Source: Bacteroidota bacterium (GTDB lineage Bacteria; Bacteroidota; Bacteroidia; Chitinophagales; Chitinophagaceae). Taken from it: 40,920 nt of DNA. The stretch lies in assembly GCA_013285595.1 (NCBI GenBank), contig JABDHF010000007.1:109-41028 (forward strand). Direction: 5' to 3'. The translations under genes and the position numbers were made by a program. The notes under the pieces were generated by a model. The model saw nothing but the letters and a program-made list of their open reading frames with translations. It ran no database searches and was not told where the DNA came from. Positions 17,401 through 25,033 of the stretch are shown in pieces; the first letter of the stretch is position 1; each line of letters opens with the position of its first letter.

Positions 17401-18574
17401 CGCAACGGTATGCGTCCTTGCGACGACAGCACTGAGCGATGCAATAACCGGCGGCATGTGGACTAGCAGCGCAACAAGCATTGCAACTATTGATGGCACA
17501 GGGATCGTAACAGGTATTTCCGGTGGCATCGTAACTGTGTCTTATTTGGTTGCCAACACCTGTGGTACAGCCGTTGCTACTATGCTGGTAACGGTAAATT
17601 CTTTGCCGGTTGCCGGAACTATCACCGGTACTGCTACATTGTGTGCACTTTCCACAACTACGCTCATTGATGCAGCAACAGGCGGAATATGGACCAGTGT
17701 TTCAGCGGGTGTAGCCACGGTCAGTACTACCGGCATTGTAACGGGTGTGGCGGCAGGGACAACCGCAATATCCTATTCAGTCACCAATAGCTGTGGCTCT
17801 ATGGCTGTGGCCTTAATAGTTACGGTCGATCCATTGCCTACCGCAGGTGTAATTACAGGGACTACGACAGTATGTACGGGAGCGTCCATTACTTTAACAG
17901 ATACGGAGACAGGTGGTATATGGAGCAGCAGCAACAGCGCAGCTACAGTTTTAGGCGGTGCGGTAACGGGCGTTACTGCCGGCACTGATACAATTAGTTA
18001 CGCTGTCACTAATATTTGCGGAACAACTGCCGCAACATCAGTTATCACAGTAAACACGCTACCTTCAGCCGGTATTATTACCGGAGATTCAACTGTATGT
18101 TCCGATTCAACAATTGCTTTAATGGAAAGTACCGCAGGTGGCGCATGGTCCGGCCTTAATACAGCTGCAGCGGTTTCCGGAACGGGTATAGTTACCGGTG
18201 TATCGCCGGGTATAGACACAATAGTATATACAGTTACAAATAGCTGTGGTACTGCCCACGTTGATTTCAAAGTACAAATCCGGCCAGACTCTTTATGCGA
18301 GGCCCAACTACAGGTTTATCCAGCGTATTTTCCATCAAACGGTATCAAAGTCTTCCCCGATCCTAACTATGGAATATTTACGCTTCTGGTATCCTCCGGT
18401 ATCCAGGAGCCCGTACTGGTTACCATTACGAATATGGTAGGAGAAGAGGTGAGAGAGTTTACGGTCACTACCAATGTAGCCACCAACGTTGCGCTTGTTC
18501 AAAACGCGGGAATATTTATATTGTCTGCCACCACCAAGGGTGGCAGATTATTTGCTAGAGTCGTGGTTGAATAG
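14468..18574 (+). CDS. Large NHL-propeller and tandem Ig-like repeat protein with T9SS sorting domain
   Basis: The 1368-residue protein has a signal peptide (1-22, ending LAAQ), then about six NHL repeats (23-355, motif GYTGDGGPATAAEL and variants). A cadherin-like/Big segment (365-470) and a jelly-roll-like domain (about 490-670, with LRFYYNTGLARYWAIDDIVV) follow. From about 740 to 1270 it has tandem Ig-like units of the form AGTITGxxTxCxxATxxLSDAxTGGxWSS; five successive unit spacings can be read in the DNA, the first four exactly 231 bases (77 residues) and the last 225. The final 85 residues form a type A sorting domain (KVFPDPNYGIF, then NAGIFILSA, then FARVVVE). It probably stands out from the cell surface on the Ig-like stalk. 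It is divergent from the two-component operon. Confidence 0.93.
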   Translation: MKPISMTLSVIVLLFAPRSLAAQTKIITTIAGNHIAGYTGDGGPATAAELVDLYGIAFDYLGNTYIADSYDGVIRKINTSGIISTVVPAYGPAYDVLNIAVDATGDLYISYPDMDLVKKVSGGVSNIVAGGVGSGYTGDGGPATLAKMNSPQGLAVDVFGNLYIADVVNNVIRKVDAATGIISTIAGTGTAGFYLGEGGPATAAELYGPQYVAVDALGNVYVNDGVARIRKIVASSGNIYTIAGNGTYGFSGDGGPATDAPFFGPNGIAVDGLGNVYIADGGNNRIRKVTPPGIITTIAGNGTGGYAGTGGVPGGYTGDGGPADSSELYAPAVITVDADGNLLIADAGNYVVRKISSPNNIFFTWGASQSLSACENASVAINSLLAITDTTVGETNTWSVILAPVHGAVSASYSATSTGGVLTPAGLTYTPTSYYIGTDSFVVKATNGNVTAYTTITVTVRVAPILGITSTYSGICNGSGTRIIITGNGTPSGGDTILNQNFNATLAPWTVDTTGSAIIYSAYAGWKDVLNDYANLQGVYHNPDSTPFALADAYGAGALHSVTKTRLISPSFSTVGYTNAALYFSQSYKNYFDTSAEIDASIDGGLTWTTLVNYALTTPTDLASGIHPFLPKTVSLAAYAGLPDVRLRFYYNTGLARYWAIDDIVVVGYPTGIGAATWTPATDLYTNSSYTSPYTTGAYRDTVYMHPTTVTATTNFTYYATESISGCSATDSITITVTPSVPIIGNAVLCVGAHDTLADATPFGSWTATNSNAFVGFSTGIVTGLLAGVDTIKYTATTGSCAGIATFTVTVSAAAPVAGTITGASTICAGATASLSDAITGGAWSSNATSIATAGSTGTVYGVAAGSAIISYSVVNGCGAAVTVAPITVNPLPVAGTISGIAATCALATAVLSDATAGGTWSTGTTGIATVDISGVITGVSDGIATISYSVANGCGTSVAAIPVTVDPLPVAGTIAGAATVCVLATTALSDAITGGMWTSSATSIATIDGTGIVTGISGGIVTVSYLVANTCGTAVATMLVTVNSLPVAGTITGTATLCALSTTTLIDAATGGIWTSVSAGVATVSTTGIVTGVAAGTTAISYSVTNSCGSMAVALIVTVDPLPTAGVITGTTTVCTGASITLTDTETGGIWSSSNSAATVLGGAVTGVTAGTDTISYAVTNICGTTAATSVITVNTLPSAGIITGDSTVCSDSTIALMESTAGGAWSGLNTAAAVSGTGIVTGVSPGIDTIVYTVTNSCGTAHVDFKVQIRPDSLCEAQLQVYPAYFPSNGIKVFPDPNYGIFTLLVSSGIQEPVLVTITNMVGEEVREFTVTTNVATNVALVQNAGIFILSATTKGGRLFARVVVE
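16916..18240 (+). repeat. Tandem coding repeats of 231 bases (Ig-like units)
   Basis: The repeat phase marker (codon before AG[T/V]I) occurs at 16916, 17147, 17378, 17609, 17840 and 18065. The first four intervals are exactly 231 bases and the last is 225. The units are diverged in DNA but keep length, so they arose by in-frame duplication. Confidence 0.85.
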
Positions 18575-18892
18575 GCAAAAAATAATGCGTGGGTTGCCTA
18601 AGAATCCCGTCAGAAATGTTTTTCGGGAAATGTCCTATGAGACGTAGGTTGTACTAAAAGTGTTTGCCAGTGAAACAATCTACTTTCAAAATTTAAAAAA
18701 TACCTACCAGTTTTTCGTAAATAAATACCAAGTAGAAGTGGGCGTATCCATACCATTACAGTACGGCGTTTGCTTTTTTTACTATCCTATGCCCATACAG
18801 CCATCGGCTTGCCTCACGGTTCGCTTTCTTCGCTGGTAGGCGAAGGACTGCATGGGTTTACCAGGTTCCGCGTTGCTTACAGAATGGGTTAG
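18575..18892. other. Gene-free stretch before the nuclease pseudogene
   Basis: No intact gene is seen. The last part (about 18785-18892) can be read in frame with the nuclease pseudogene and ends in TAG (18890-18892), but its product does not match the expected nuclease N-terminus (W...GH), so the true 5' end of that gene seems lost or replaced. Confidence 0.45.
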
Positions 18893-19684
18893 AACCTGCC
18901 TTTTGACCGGAGACTAGAAGACATTGCTGCCTGGGCCGATGAAATTAAGCCCACGTCATCTCATTTGCCTGATGATGCGGATATATTGAAATTTTTACAA
19001 GACTTTCCTAAAACAAACGAATGGCATTTCGTTGATCTTCCTGTAGATACTACCGCATATGATACTTGAGTGTATTCCGCTTTTATTAGAGAAGATGATA
19101 TTGTGCATACCGCTATGGAGTGCATCGACATCTTGATGGACAAATCCACCAAGTTCAGCAAGCTTAATGCGCTGCGCTGGTTGACCCACTTAGTAGGTGA
19201 TATGCATCAACCGCTCCACATAGCCTGTAGCTATATTGACAACACCGGAACAAAGCCTAAGCTTGTTTTTGGGAAGGATGAAATTCTCAGTAAAAATCTT
19301 TTACAAAAATCGGACAGGGGTGGCAACAATATATTATTATTGACCAGCGCAGGAACTGGTGGTAAAGCACTACACAGCTACTGGGATACAACCTTGCCCG
19401 CCATGGACAACGATTTTAGCGATGCTACATACGATCCTCCCTCTGCGGTTGCTAAAAATAAACTTACTACGCTACCGGCTCTTTGGGTAGGTGATAATGT
19501 ACAATTTGCCAAGGAGGCGTATAAAGGCCTCTCGGTAATAGGCAAGGATACGAAACAACCCACCAAGGTGGATGTCAATTGGGATAAAGCCGCTTACGAC
19601 AAACGATGCGTGCCAATTTTGAAGCAACTCTGTTTAAAAGGTGCCAGTCGCTTAGCATTTTTGCTTAACAGTATTTACGAGTAG
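18893..19684 (+). pseudogene. S1/P1-type nuclease, degenerate
   Basis: One reading frame, broken by TAG at 18890 and TGA at 19067, reads as an S1/P1 (phospholipase C/P1) zinc nuclease, a family that cuts single-stranded DNA and RNA outside the cytoplasm. Before the TGA it has RLEDIAAWADEIKP and NEWHFVDLP. After it come LTHLVGDMHQPLH, GGNN and LHSYWD, which supply most of the zinc ligands (Asp, His, His, Asp, His, His, Asp). The N-terminal Trp and first His ligands and the signal peptide are missing. The longest piece with an ATG (19070-19684, 204 residues) is not expected to be active. Inactivation looks fairly recent because the rest is well kept. Confidence 0.85.
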
Positions 19685-19891
19685 CGGCATCCGGGTTCTT
19701 GCTCGTCCCGTCTTTGGTTGCAGTGGAAAGGCCGCCCCGCAGTGGAACACCCGAATCTCAAATCACATGTGGACATTTGCAAGTGGGATATTAACAGAGC
19801 GTTAAAGAAATACCGTGTTTAAACGGGTGGTAAAGGTTTGAATTCTTCATAGTATTGATGAAGCCTCAACTCATACATAAAACCTCTTTCA

Positions 19892-21025
19892 ATGAAAAAG
19901 CCTAAATTCATTCTCGCAGCTTTGCTTCTTGGCCTTCTATCTGTATTAAATGCTTGTTCTAAAAAGGAAACAACAAGCCCTGCCATAGAATATGTTGGAC
20001 CTATTCCAAAAAGCGAATTTGACGCAGTGCCATCACCTACCTTTGAGCAACTGTTAAAAGCTTACGACTCGATCATAACAGCAAACCCTTCGTTAGCCTA
20101 CAACGACACGGCATTACGTATCGGAATATTTAATTGGGTCAAGGTTCATCCAAATGGTCAGCTGAAGACTACGACAGCCTTCGATGACGCTCTGAAAAAA
20201 GGGCGTAGACTTTCTTGCGCTGAATGGGCATTTTTTATCGCTGGTGTTATGACAGAGTTTAGCGCCTATACTCCTTTCGGCATTAGCGACTTCATAGTCT
20301 CTTATGGTACACATGAGCCTGCAGAAACGGCAGCGCGAACGCAATATCCATGCGATAATGATATTAGCTTCGAAGATGGTAAAGCCGATGCATTTAGACA
20401 TGCTTACTGGAATATCCTGATGACGAAAAGAACTTCTTCGATTTTTGCTGAAGTGGAGGGATTTGCCCATGAGACCAATTGTCTTGATCCCAATGACCCG
20501 AAAGCGAAGGCTATGGACTTGCACAATAACAAGGTTGGAAGAAATCTTGCCCTTCAGTTCCCAACATCCTCCGAAGAAGAAATTTTGGTAAAACTAAAAG
20601 ATTATAAATATGTTTTTACCGATGACCCTACGACCTACGAGGCATCTGCCACGAATGACCAAGATGCATTAATTTATTTTGCGGGAAAGCGACAATTTGA
20701 TGGAACCTATAAAGGCGCGATTACAAATCCCGACTCTGGTGGTCCTTGGGATATCGTGATGAGCATAGCTCAATGTGGAAATGTTATAAGTGGCCAGATG
20801 GCCTTTACTCGGGATGGAATTCATGCAATCAGGCGATTTAATGGCACTTTAAATGGCAACTCAATACTTTTGAATTTTGACTATCCTTATTCATGGGAAC
20901 AGGTACCTGGGATGAACCCCTGCAATGGTATGAAAGCAACGATAACCGGCGATGAACATTCATTGAGCGGTAACTGGACTTCTACGGATTGTCTTTTGGG
21001 AGGTTTTATTTCTATTACGCAATAA
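19892..21025 (+). CDS. DUF6973-like lipoprotein with C-terminal beta domain
   Basis: The 377-residue protein has a lipoprotein signal with the lipobox LNAC at Cys22, so it is lipid-anchored in the outer or inner membrane. Residues about 105-235 hold the segments ADAFRHAYWN, a later FAHE, and MDLHNNKVGR, which match the conserved His/Glu/Asp/Asn pattern of DUF6973 proteins; this spacing looks like a metal or catalytic site, but no activity is established. Residues about 265-377 form a separate beta-rich domain (GTYKGAI, ISGQMAFTRDG, LSGNWTSTDC) like those of small lipocalin-type lipoproteins. It follows the nuclease pseudogene on the same strand. No partner is evident. Confidence 0.75.
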   Translation: MKKPKFILAALLLGLLSVLNACSKKETTSPAIEYVGPIPKSEFDAVPSPTFEQLLKAYDSIITANPSLAYNDTALRIGIFNWVKVHPNGQLKTTTAFDDALKKGRRLSCAEWAFFIAGVMTEFSAYTPFGISDFIVSYGTHEPAETAARTQYPCDNDISFEDGKADAFRHAYWNILMTKRTSSIFAEVEGFAHETNCLDPNDPKAKAMDLHNNKVGRNLALQFPTSSEEEILVKLKDYKYVFTDDPTTYEASATNDQDALIYFAGKRQFDGTYKGAITNPDSGGPWDIVMSIAQCGNVISGQMAFTRDGIHAIRRFNGTLNGNSILLNFDYPYSWEQVPGMNPCNGMKATITGDEHSLSGNWTSTDCLLGGFISITQ

Positions 21026-21362
21026 AGGTGGTTGACCATAGTTTGCGGCAGCAATAACATACATATTATTTAGGACAATATTTTTGGTGATCTATTTGTC
21101 TCTGGCATTTAGAAATTATAAGGATGCCGACAATGCCATTGTCAGAATAAAAGAAGCCCTGGTACAATGTAAGGAATAACCTGCTATCTGATAAGAAAGT
21201 CTATATAGGAGGCTTATTACTCCGACTCGGGAGCAATCAGGTACTAATAAATACTGTAATGTTAAATCAGCAAAATGCACCAAACTTTCAGGAGTTTTTC
21301 ACTACATTAGATGATATTAATACTATCTTTGTGGAAGCAGCTGCAATTTGTCAAATTAGAAT
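21026..21362 (+). other. Probable gene relic before the small hypothetical gene
   Basis: Two adjoining frames look protein-like: one ends KDADNAIVRIKEALVQCKE at a TAA near 21178, and the next continues NNLLSDKKVYIGGLLLRLG to a TGA at 21364-21366. Joined by a one-base shift they would make one polypeptide, so this may be a decayed gene. A 35-codon piece with its own ATG (21259-21366) overlaps the next gene by four bases (ATGA). Confidence 0.35.
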
Positions 21363-21677
21363 ATGAGTACCGCCCAAGAGACATTATTTGAAAAATACAG
21401 ATTATTACTTGATTCTCCTCCAGGGAAATGGTTAAATACAGCGGGAGAGGTATGTTACACATATATGGAAGATGGCTTGTCTATATGTTTATATCTTGAT
21501 GAAGCTGACAGGAGATGTATAAACCTTTATAAGATCGATGAAGATGGTGCAGTCCGGAATTCAATTTTGATCAGAGAAGATAGTTCTAAAGATATATTTG
21601 ATCAGTTTTTTAATCTTTACAATAAGTTAAAAACAAAAGTTGATGATGAAAGATATAGCTTGTTAATGGCAAGCTGA
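21363..21677 (+). CDS. Small hypothetical protein
   Basis: The 104-residue acidic protein starts MSTAQETLFEKYRLLLDSPP and has no signal or membrane segment. It reads like a small alpha/beta protein (strands CYTYMEDGLSICLYL and INLYKIDEDG, then helix DIFDQFFNLYNKLKTKV). I do not recognise a family. Its ATG overlaps the TGA of a short upstream frame, which suggests translational coupling with a partner that is now decayed, and a terminator follows. A small size and acidic nature are common in immunity proteins, but nothing here proves that. Confidence 0.55.
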   Translation: MSTAQETLFEKYRLLLDSPPGKWLNTAGEVCYTYMEDGLSICLYLDEADRRCINLYKIDEDGAVRNSILIREDSSKDIFDQFFNLYNKLKTKVDDERYSLLMAS

Positions 21678-21704
21678 TATTAATAATGATAGAAAGTAAA
21701 ATCG

Positions 21705-21729
21705 GTAGCAGTAATGCTACTTTTTTTTT
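21705..21729 (+). terminator. Rho-independent terminator
   Basis: A perfect 6-bp stem GTAGCA/TGCTAC (21705-21710, 21715-21720) with a GTAA loop is followed by nine T. It closes the small hypothetical gene. Confidence 0.8.
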
Positions 21730-21836
21730 GTCCGTAGGGGCACTAAAAGTTGTTAGAGCTATAAAGCGAGTGTGATCGACGAAATGCGTGCAGTAGCAAT
21801 ACAGTGATCATTGGCAGTTGCAGGTTTTATCTGGAG

Positions 21837-21901
21837 GCGATACCCGAACCCTGAAGGGAGTGACACAACGGACGGTGAGGGCGGCGATGTGGCTAAGTGC
21901 A
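21837..21901 (+). repeat. Dispersed repeat family B, copy 2
   Basis: It matches 3825-3889 at 60 of 65 positions, same strand. It ends 65 bases before the -7 box of the PadR gene. Confidence 0.85.
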
Positions 21902-21966
21902 CAAAAATAAAATTCCCTTTCTTAAATATTTTTCTACAAAGGTGTACAATGCATCTAATTCTTATG

Positions 21967-21974
21967 TATCTTTG
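21967..21974 (+). promoter_or_regulatory. -7 promoter box of the PadR operon
   Basis: TATCTTTG fits TAnnTTTG and lies 23 bases before the ATG at 21998. A good -33 is not seen, as may be expected for an auto-repressed gene. Confidence 0.5.
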
Positions 21975-21997
21975 TCTTAGGCAAATAAAGATACTGT

Positions 21998-22339
21998 ATG
22001 ATATTCTCTTCTGAACTGATAAAGGGCACGCTTAAGACCATAGTGCTGAAGCTGCTGGCTGATAACAAAAAGATGTATGGCTACGAGATGACCCAGCGTG
22101 TGAAGGAGCTGACGGGTGAGCGTATACAGCTGACGGAGGGCGCGCTGTACCCTACGCTGCATGCGCTGGAGGAGGAGGGGATGGTGACGACGGAGCTGGA
22201 GTATATAGGCAAGCGGGTGCGCAAGTACTATAAGCTGAGCGCTGCGGGTAAGGGGCGGACGAAGGAGCGGGTGAACGAGCTGGCCGACTTTATGGAGACA
22301 ATGAAATTATTGCTGGACATACAACCTAAAACAGCGTAA
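21998..22339 (+). CDS. PadR-family transcriptional regulator
   Basis: The 113-residue regulator has the PadR winged helix: helices in ELIKGTLKTIVLKLLADNKKMYG, the YEMTQRVKEL segment, the recognition part LTEGALYPTLHALEEEGMV, the wing GKRVRKYYKLSAAGK, and a C-terminal dimer helix. Such proteins are small repressors that usually control their own operon and a membrane transporter or stress gene released by a ligand. The next gene starts two bases after its stop, so the membrane protein there is its likely co-regulated partner, the standard arrangement for PadR with a membrane effector in Bacteroidota. Confidence 0.93.
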   Translation: MIFSSELIKGTLKTIVLKLLADNKKMYGYEMTQRVKELTGERIQLTEGALYPTLHALEEEGMVTTELEYIGKRVRKYYKLSAAGKGRTKERVNELADFMETMKLLLDIQPKTA

Positions 22340-22341
22340 GA

Positions 22342-23481
22342 ATGTACTGCATAACTGATGAGCAGATAGAATATATCCTCAGCGACATTAGACGTAATGG
22401 CGTTGATACGGAGGACCTGCAGTTGAACCTCCTGGATCATATTTGCTGCATTATAGAGCAGGAGCTTAAAGTGGATGATGACTTTGAGCGCTTCTACCAT
22501 GCTACGGTGAAACGCTTTTACAGGCGGGAACTACGGGAGATAGAAGAGGAAACCATCAATTTGTTAACCTACAAAAATTTTTATGCAATGAGAAAGGTAT
22601 TGATCGCCTGCGGGGCGTTTTCGGTGTTTGCATTTATCTCTGGTTCTGTTTTTAAATTTATGTACTGGCAGGGCGCCAGTGCGCTGCTGACGCTGGGCAT
22701 AGGTTCGTTCAGCTTACTGTTCCTGCCGTTGTTATTTTTGCTGAAGGCCCGTGAGGCGAAGGCTGCGAGCGATAAGTTTGTGGCGGCGCTGGGGTGTGCT
22801 GTAGGGGCTATGTTCTCTATTGCCATCCTGTTTATAGTGCAGCACTGGCCGGGGGCTAATATGCTGCTGTTTTCGTCTATTGCCATTGCGGCATTTGTGC
22901 TGCTGCCGGCGTATTTCTTTACCGGTATCAGAAAGCCTGAGGCGAGGATGAATACCATTGTGGTATCTATAATACTGGTGGGTGTGATAGGGCTGCAGTT
23001 TACGCTGGTGAACCTGCGGCCATCGCGATCTCAGCAGAAGATAAAGATGGATAATTATGTGCAGGGTGAGCTGTTGCTGAAGCAGCTACAGGCGACGCCG
23101 GGAAGTAAGGATGCAGCTGCCATAGATGCGCTTTGTGAGCAGGTGAAAGCCCTGGTGCTGGAGCACTCCATAGGGCAGCGGAGCATACCTGCGGACTATG
23201 AGCAGACGCAGCTGCTGCTAAAGGAGGGATCGCTGGGGCCGGAGTTTGCCAATAATGGCAGCGGTGTGCAACTGCTGGAGAATTTGCGGCAGGCGTTTGG
23301 CAAGTACACGGCTGCGGGCGGCAATGCAGACCTGCAGCAGATAGTGAGCCGATCGATACTGCGCACTGACCCGGGTGAGATGGAGAAGATATACTCAAAC
23401 CTGTCTGTGCTGGAGAGCATTAACCAGTTGCAAACGCACCTGGCGCTGGCGGAGCATAGTAAGGCTGTGGCGGTGAAGTAG
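22342..23481 (+). CDS. PadR-linked inner-membrane protein with GldL-like hydrophobic motifs
   Basis: The 379-residue protein has a soluble N-terminal helical part (1-75) and a membrane part with about five to six segments (about 80-230), then a cytoplasmic or periplasmic helical tail (235-379). Two membrane hairpins carry the pattern FKFMYWQGA...LLTLG and VQHWPGANMLLF, which recalls the F-K-x-x-H-W-P-G-A motif of the gliding/T9SS motor protein GldL. That resemblance is partial and may reflect a wider family of Bacteroidota membrane proteins. It is translated two bases after the PadR gene. Function unknown; likely the effector of the PadR regulator. Confidence 0.8.
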   Translation: MYCITDEQIEYILSDIRRNGVDTEDLQLNLLDHICCIIEQELKVDDDFERFYHATVKRFYRRELREIEEETINLLTYKNFYAMRKVLIACGAFSVFAFISGSVFKFMYWQGASALLTLGIGSFSLLFLPLLFLLKAREAKAASDKFVAALGCAVGAMFSIAILFIVQHWPGANMLLFSSIAIAAFVLLPAYFFTGIRKPEARMNTIVVSIILVGVIGLQFTLVNLRPSRSQQKIKMDNYVQGELLLKQLQATPGSKDAAAIDALCEQVKALVLEHSIGQRSIPADYEQTQLLLKEGSLGPEFANNGSGVQLLENLRQAFGKYTAAGGNADLQQIVSRSILRTDPGEMEKIYSNLSVLESINQLQTHLALAEHSKAVAVK

Positions 23482-23520
23482 CGGACTTAAGGATTACGAA
23501 TACGAAAGCATATGGTTATA

Positions 23521-23552
23521 TAGCCGCCCTGAATTTCGGGGCGGCTATTTTT
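23521..23552 (+). terminator. Rho-independent terminator of the PadR operon
   Basis: A 9-bp stem TAGCCGCCC/GGGCGGCTA (23521-23529, 23539-23547) is followed by a T tract. Confidence 0.85.
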
Positions 23553-23591
23553 CTGGAATCGAAGAATTATTGTGGTAGTGTGACGTGAGTG

Positions 23592-23634
23592 GCAAATGCG
23601 CTGCCGGTGCATTTGCGAAACATTTGCGGACGAG
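23592..23634 (+). repeat. Dispersed repeat family C, copy 2
   Basis: It matches 7306-7348 at 38 of 43 positions. Here the left part forms a perfect inverted repeat GCAAATGC/GCATTTGC. It lies after the terminator of the PadR operon. Confidence 0.8.
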
Positions 23635-23742
23635 GGCAGCTGTGCATGTGGTGTACTTGAGTAGTCAATTATTTTATTTGCCTGTAGCTGCTGCCGGTGT
23701 ATCGCTGGAATGTTCGCAGATCAGTAGCTTTTATTGGCTATT

Positions 23743-23773
23743 AACCGTTAATAAACGGTTAAAGAAACCGTTT
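23743..23773 (+). promoter_or_regulatory. Iterated AACCGTT operator-like sites
   Basis: AACCGTT (23743-23749), its complement AAACGGTT (23753-23760) and AAACCGTTT (23765-23773) follow each other at 10- to 12-base steps, about one helix turn. The cluster lies just upstream of the -7 box at 23805, as a binding site for a repressor or activator would. It can also form alternative hairpins. Confidence 0.4.
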
Positions 23774-23804
23774 ATCAGCTCTTTTCAAAAGAAAGGCTGC
23801 GTTC

Positions 23805-23812
23805 TACTTTTG
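23805..23812 (+). promoter_or_regulatory. -7 promoter box of the 302-residue gene
   Basis: TACTTTTG fits TAnnTTTG and is 55 bases before the ATG at 23868. Confidence 0.4.
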
Positions 23813-23867
23813 CCTTCCTGGTAAGCCGAAAACAGATACAGAGTAGGCAACTAAAAAACTTTTTCAT

Positions 23868-24776
23868 ATGCAAACACTTACAGTACGCGAAGTATGTCTT
23901 TCATTCGCATCGGGCCGCAGGCGCCATCATAGCGGCGGCCTTACAGATCTTTACTCGCCACAGGTGAGCAGCCTGAGTACGGGAGATACGTATACGGCAT
24001 CTCCGCCGGCGTCTTCAATTGGCAACAAAAACTTTTCTGTAATGACCATTGGCGGGGGCAACGAAGGAGCGGTGATCTATACGGCTGCTGACCTTGCTGC
24101 GAATACACCCATCCAGTCTGTAACCGTAGGCTCTGTGCCGGTAAATGTGGTGAGCATATACCTGGAGCCGGGCAACCCTGGCCCGAATGGCGACCCTGCG
24201 GTGTGCATAGATGCGTTCAACATAAACACGGGTACTTTTATCGACGATGATTTTGTAAGCATTGTGGTAAATGGTACGGTAAATGCGGCGCTCTCTACCT
24301 CGGCCAACTACGATGGTGTAGTAGACTCTATGGCTGCAGGTGTGGTGGTGCGCGCGTTTGATAATTTTGTGACGGTATATACGCCGGCTGGCGTGCAGGA
24401 CAAGTTTACTAAGTGGCAGTCGCTGGCAGGCACGGAAACCGTTACGGTACTTGACCTTGCGGTAGGGCAAAAAACCAATGCCTACTACCTGGCGCTATAC
24501 CAGACACCGGCGCCACTGCATATAAACCGGCCGAGCGATAACTACGCCATATGGCAGTGGGTAGACTATGCTACGATGGTAGATGGCAACCCGCACTTCC
24601 CGATGGGGCCTGAGATAGCGGGCTTCCAGGCAGGCATAGCCTTTGCAATGAACGCTAACTTCTTCAGCAAAGAGCTGCGCAAGCAGGTGGCCGATATAGC
24701 TGCACGGCAGGTGGTAGCCAGCGCTGCTGCCATAGCCAAAAAAATAACAGAAAGCGTAAACGAAAAGGGCGCGTAA
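23868..24776 (+). CDS. Hypothetical protein, no recognised family
   Basis: The protein has 302 residues, no signal peptide and no membrane helix. Residues about 25-220 are beta-rich with many Gly, Asn and Thr (GNKNFSVMTIGGGNEGAVIY; VYTPAGVQDKFTKWQSLAG), a composition like a lectin or phage-type beta domain. The C-terminal 75 residues are helical and basic (ELRKQVADIAARQVVASAAAIAKKITESV). The absence of an export signal, unlike the neighbouring surface genes, suggests a cytoplasmic role or export by another route. It is a single-gene unit: an own promoter with operator-like repeats upstream and a strong terminator downstream. Confidence 0.8.
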   Translation: MQTLTVREVCLSFASGRRRHHSGGLTDLYSPQVSSLSTGDTYTASPPASSIGNKNFSVMTIGGGNEGAVIYTAADLAANTPIQSVTVGSVPVNVVSIYLEPGNPGPNGDPAVCIDAFNINTGTFIDDDFVSIVVNGTVNAALSTSANYDGVVDSMAAGVVVRAFDNFVTVYTPAGVQDKFTKWQSLAGTETVTVLDLAVGQKTNAYYLALYQTPAPLHINRPSDNYAIWQWVDYATMVDGNPHFPMGPEIAGFQAGIAFAMNANFFSKELRKQVADIAARQVVASAAAIAKKITESVNEKGA

Positions 24777-24792
24777 TAATGCAACCTGACGT

Positions 24793-24836
24793 AAACAGAC
24801 AGAGCTGCCTGCATGGCGGCTCTGTCTGTTTTTTTA
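24793..24836 (+). terminator. Strong Rho-independent terminator
   Basis: A 17-bp stem with one wobble (24793-24809, 24815-24831) closes a 5-base loop and is followed by T residues. Confidence 0.9.
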
Positions 24837-25033
24837 AATGGTTTGTGAAGCCAGGCAGGGGCGCATTTAAACGGTAGGCCAACAATTTTCGCATATATTA
24901 ATTTGTATATTATTCCGGGTATTAACATCAAATTATCAGTGTTTTTCCCGTGTTTTCCTACGACGTTTTGTTTAATATTTATGCCCGGAAAGATTAAACA
25001 AAAAATTACGATCACAACAAAAACAAACACGGT

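Noticed and set aside
15208-18270. Minus-strand frames opposite the large NHL/Ig gene
   Set aside because: They are regular because the coding repeats are regular, so the frames repeat with the 231-base units.
23585-23824. 79-codon plus-strand frame after the PadR operon
   Set aside because: It runs through repeat C and the operator-like repeats and overlaps the promoter of the next gene.
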